From Henriciella sp. (lineage in GTDB: Bacteria > Pseudomonadota > Alphaproteobacteria > Caulobacterales > Hyphomonadaceae), in the NCBI GenBank assembly GCA_030066975.1, contig JASJAO010000002.1:62001-126000 (forward strand): 64,000 nucleotides of DNA, read 5' to 3'. A program made the position numbers and the translations under genes. How positions within the stretch are numbered: the first letter of the stretch is position 1; the number at the start of each line of letters is the position of its first letter. This document shows, in pieces, positions 62,874 to 64,000 of the stretch. Under the pieces are notes generated by a model. The model made no database searches, had not been told where the DNA came from, and saw only the letters and a list, made by a program, of their open reading frames with translations.

Positions 62874-63341
62874 TCAATCCTGACCTGGATCGACTTTCGC
62901 GGCATCGGGGTCAAACAGATCAAACTGGTTGGGATTGGGGACAGTTTTCCGGCGCCGTTTGCGATTTCGCCCATGCCGGAAATAGAGGTCATCGGTGTAA
63001 TCTGGCGCGCCGCTCTTCTCTGTCGGTTCACCGGGTTTCGGCCTGGGCGCGATTTTGCGTTTCGCCACTTTCGATCGAGCAAGTTTCCAATAGGTGACAG
63101 CAAGAACGGCATTTCCCTCGCCATCCTCATAGTGTTGCACGAAGCCGTGCGCGGGGCTGGCTTCAATCTTCGCCAACATATCCGGCAGCTCTTCTGGTGA
63201 TGGCGTGAGCCATTCGGTCTCCAGCGATTTGACCTCCCGCTCTCCGGCCAGGTCTTCCGCCTCATACCGCGTTCGCGCTGCAGCCGTCTCCGCCTTCAGC
63301 GCATCTCGGGCCGTCCGTGCGAGGGGATAGGTATGGCTCAT
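62874..63341 (-). CDS. Conserved hypothetical protein
   Basis: I do not recognise the family. The 155-residue product has no signal peptide. The N-terminal half is helical and charged (ALKAETAAARTRYEAEDLAGE); the middle has a strand-like segment GFVQHYEDGEGNAVLAVTYWK; and the C-terminal third is very basic (RHGRNRKRRRKTVPNPNQ) before an acidic end FDLFDPDAAKVDPGQD. The basic stretch suggests contact with nucleic acid, as an inference. It stands between the candidate small RNA and mmcB and ends two bases after the T-run of the terminator at 62832-62871. Confidence 0.6.
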   Translation of the reverse strand: MSHTYPLARTARDALKAETAAARTRYEAEDLAGEREVKSLETEWLTPSPEELPDMLAKIEASPAHGFVQHYEDGEGNAVLAVTYWKLARSKVAKRKIAPRPKPGEPTEKSGAPDYTDDLYFRHGRNRKRRRKTVPNPNQFDLFDPDAAKVDPGQD

Positions 63342-63429
63342 AACCGGCAGCTAGGCGCGCAGGCGCAGTGAGTCCAGAGGTGAACGTCAACCCGGCCATC
63401 AATTCCCGAACCACAACACAGTCCCATTG

Positions 63430-63861
63430 TCAGACCTGCAGCACGGCTTGGTTCAACCGCGTAGCCGCGAGCCGTGCGAACCGCAGCGTCACGGCTTTAC
63501 GCCGCGCCGGGGCGAGCCTGGCTTCTTTCGGCTCTCTTAGAAACGCGCCGCCAAAGGCATCAGCGATGATCAGGCCGGTATGGCCAGGAATCAGGTCACG
63601 GGGAAACCCATCCTCAATGGCGAAGTAAAACCGATCGCAAAACCCGGCATATTCAGGCCATTTCGAATCGGCGCGAAAATCCGCGACCGAGGACTTGATT
63701 TCGACAATGACCACTTTGCCGTCCTGCCCGATCGCGGCCACATCGGCCCGCCTGCCATTGGCGAGTGTGAGTTCGGTTACCCCGGCAAAGCCATGTTCCG
63801 ACAAGAGGCGCAGGACCCCGCGACAGATTCGGCTGGCAGTTGGCAGGTCGGTCTCGATCAT
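63430..63861 (-). CDS. mmcB: MmcB-family DNA repair protein
   Basis: The 143-residue protein matches the MmcB family (formerly DUF1052), linked in Caulobacter to resistance to mitomycin C. It has an endonuclease-like core: VTELTLANGRRADVAAIGQDG then KVVIVEIKSSVADFRADSKW, in which D and E-x-K resemble a PD-(D/E)xK site, and FCDRFYFAIEDGFP. I chose the ATG at 63861 because a LexA box lies at 63877-63891 and would fall inside the coding region if the longer frame (to 63921) were used. It is likely part of the SOS response. Confidence 0.85.
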   Translation of the reverse strand: MIETDLPTASRICRGVLRLLSEHGFAGVTELTLANGRRADVAAIGQDGKVVIVEIKSSVADFRADSKWPEYAGFCDRFYFAIEDGFPRDLIPGHTGLIIADAFGGAFLREPKEARLAPARRKAVTLRFARLAATRLNQAVLQV

Positions 63862-63876
63862 GGGCTCAAGGTATTT

Positions 63877-63891
63877 GTTCTTAAGATGTTC
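63877..63891. promoter_or_regulatory. LexA (SOS) box of mmcB
   Basis: GTTC (63877-63880), seven bases, GTTC (63888-63891) is an exact match to the alphaproteobacterial LexA box GTTC-N7-GTTC. It lies 15 bases before the mmcB start, where bound LexA would block transcription. Confidence 0.75.
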
Positions 63892-63934
63892 TGATCTTAG
63901 AAATCTCAGCCTCCGGGTCAACAGATCAAAATAA

Positions 63935-63966
63935 AAAACCCCCGAACCAAGCGGTCCGGGGGTTTT
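63935..63966 (-). terminator. Rho-independent terminator
   Basis: AAAACCCCCG (63935-63944) and CGGGGGTTTT (63957-63966) form a ten-bp stem. Read on the minus strand it follows the TGA at 63973-63971 by four bases and is continued by a T-rich tail (the A-run at 63933-63938). It probably ends the partial gene at the right edge. Confidence 0.8.
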
Positions 63967-63970
63967 CCGA

Positions 63971-64000
63971 TCAGGGTTTGGGTTCGCCTACTCGCGTGAA
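63971..64000 (-). CDS. C-terminal end of a further gene (partial)
   Basis: Nine codons read leftwards from the window edge, FTRVGEPKP, then TGA at 63973-63971, followed four bases later by a strong terminator. The stop-plus-terminator layout suggests the end of a real gene, but the fragment is too short to identify. Confidence 0.4.
   Translation of the reverse strand, partial: FTRVGEPKP

Noticed and set aside
62748-63200. A plus-strand frame of 150 codons
   Set aside because: It includes the terminator and the small RNA hairpin, then runs antisense to the hypothetical gene at 62874-63341.

Overview
This window reads as a GC-rich alphaproteobacterial chromosome segment, most like the Caulobacterales (Hyphomonadaceae, Maricaulaceae and relatives). 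The signs are a circularly permuted two-piece tmRNA gene next to an alpha-type SspB adaptor, the C-terminus of a class I lysyl-tRNA synthetase, the bamE / ubiquinol-cytochrome c chaperone / plsX-fabH-ihfA-merR block, a GTTC-N7-GTTC LexA box before an mmcB-like gene, and a Caulobacter-type promoter before the tmRNA. No phage, insertion sequence, CRISPR array or rRNA operon was seen. Assignments rest on reading the sequence; no database search was possible.

Layout. 1-10 kb: end of lysK, a secreted/membrane hydrolase, two small lipoproteins, tmRNA-sspB-thioesterase, a RusA-like nuclease, a D-aminoacylase-type amidohydrolase, a VapBC-type module and ferrochelatase. 10-15.9 kb: a small membrane protein, a 49-bp tandem repeat, tRNA-Pro(GGG), merR-ihfA-fabH-plsX, the cytochrome bc1 chaperone, bamE and a DUF2726 gene. 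16-27.5 kb: a carbohydrate block with a glucosylglycerate (GG) set (GH13_18 phosphorylase, glucosyl-3-phosphoglycerate synthase and a fused glycerate kinase/phosphatase), then xylA, xylB and lacZ. 27.7-38.7 kb: katG, a tripartite RND efflux operon, a Baeyer-Villiger-type monooxygenase and a TetR regulator. 38.8-44.6 kb: an exported aminotransferase, a TauE/SafE permease, a TonB receptor and an ANTAR antiterminator. 45-56 kb: an SDR, glpK/glpD, an SSS symporter, a GlpR-like regulator, alpha-galactosidase, galT and galK. 56-64 kb: a flavin monooxygenase, rpoH, a LAS-type peptidase-like protein, a membrane protein, a SPOUT methyltransferase, a hydrolase, a TPR protein, a candidate small RNA, a hypothetical gene, mmcB and the end of another gene.

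Two systems stand out. (1) The untranslated leader of the TonB receptor holds two hairpins with six-base loops of the A-x-x-G-x-x pattern. The second overlaps a terminator-like stem, and the neighbouring upstream gene encodes an ANTAR RNA-binding protein. This looks like an ANTAR antitermination switch over an operon for receptor, permease and exported aminotransferase, unlike the nitrate or amide targets usually associated with such proteins. (2) The GG genes encode every step needed to make glucosylglycerate from 3-phosphoglycerate, split it by phosphorolysis and re-phosphorylate the released glycerate. The kinase and the phosphatase of this cycle are fused in one polypeptide.

The sugar genes fit growth on plant or algal oligosaccharides: LacZ and alpha-galactosidase release galactose, GalK/GalT convert it, XylA/XylB convert xylose, and GlpK/GlpD take glycerol. 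Operator-like palindromes lie before xylB and between the alpha-galactosidase gene and galT, and GlpR-like sites lie between glpK and glpD.
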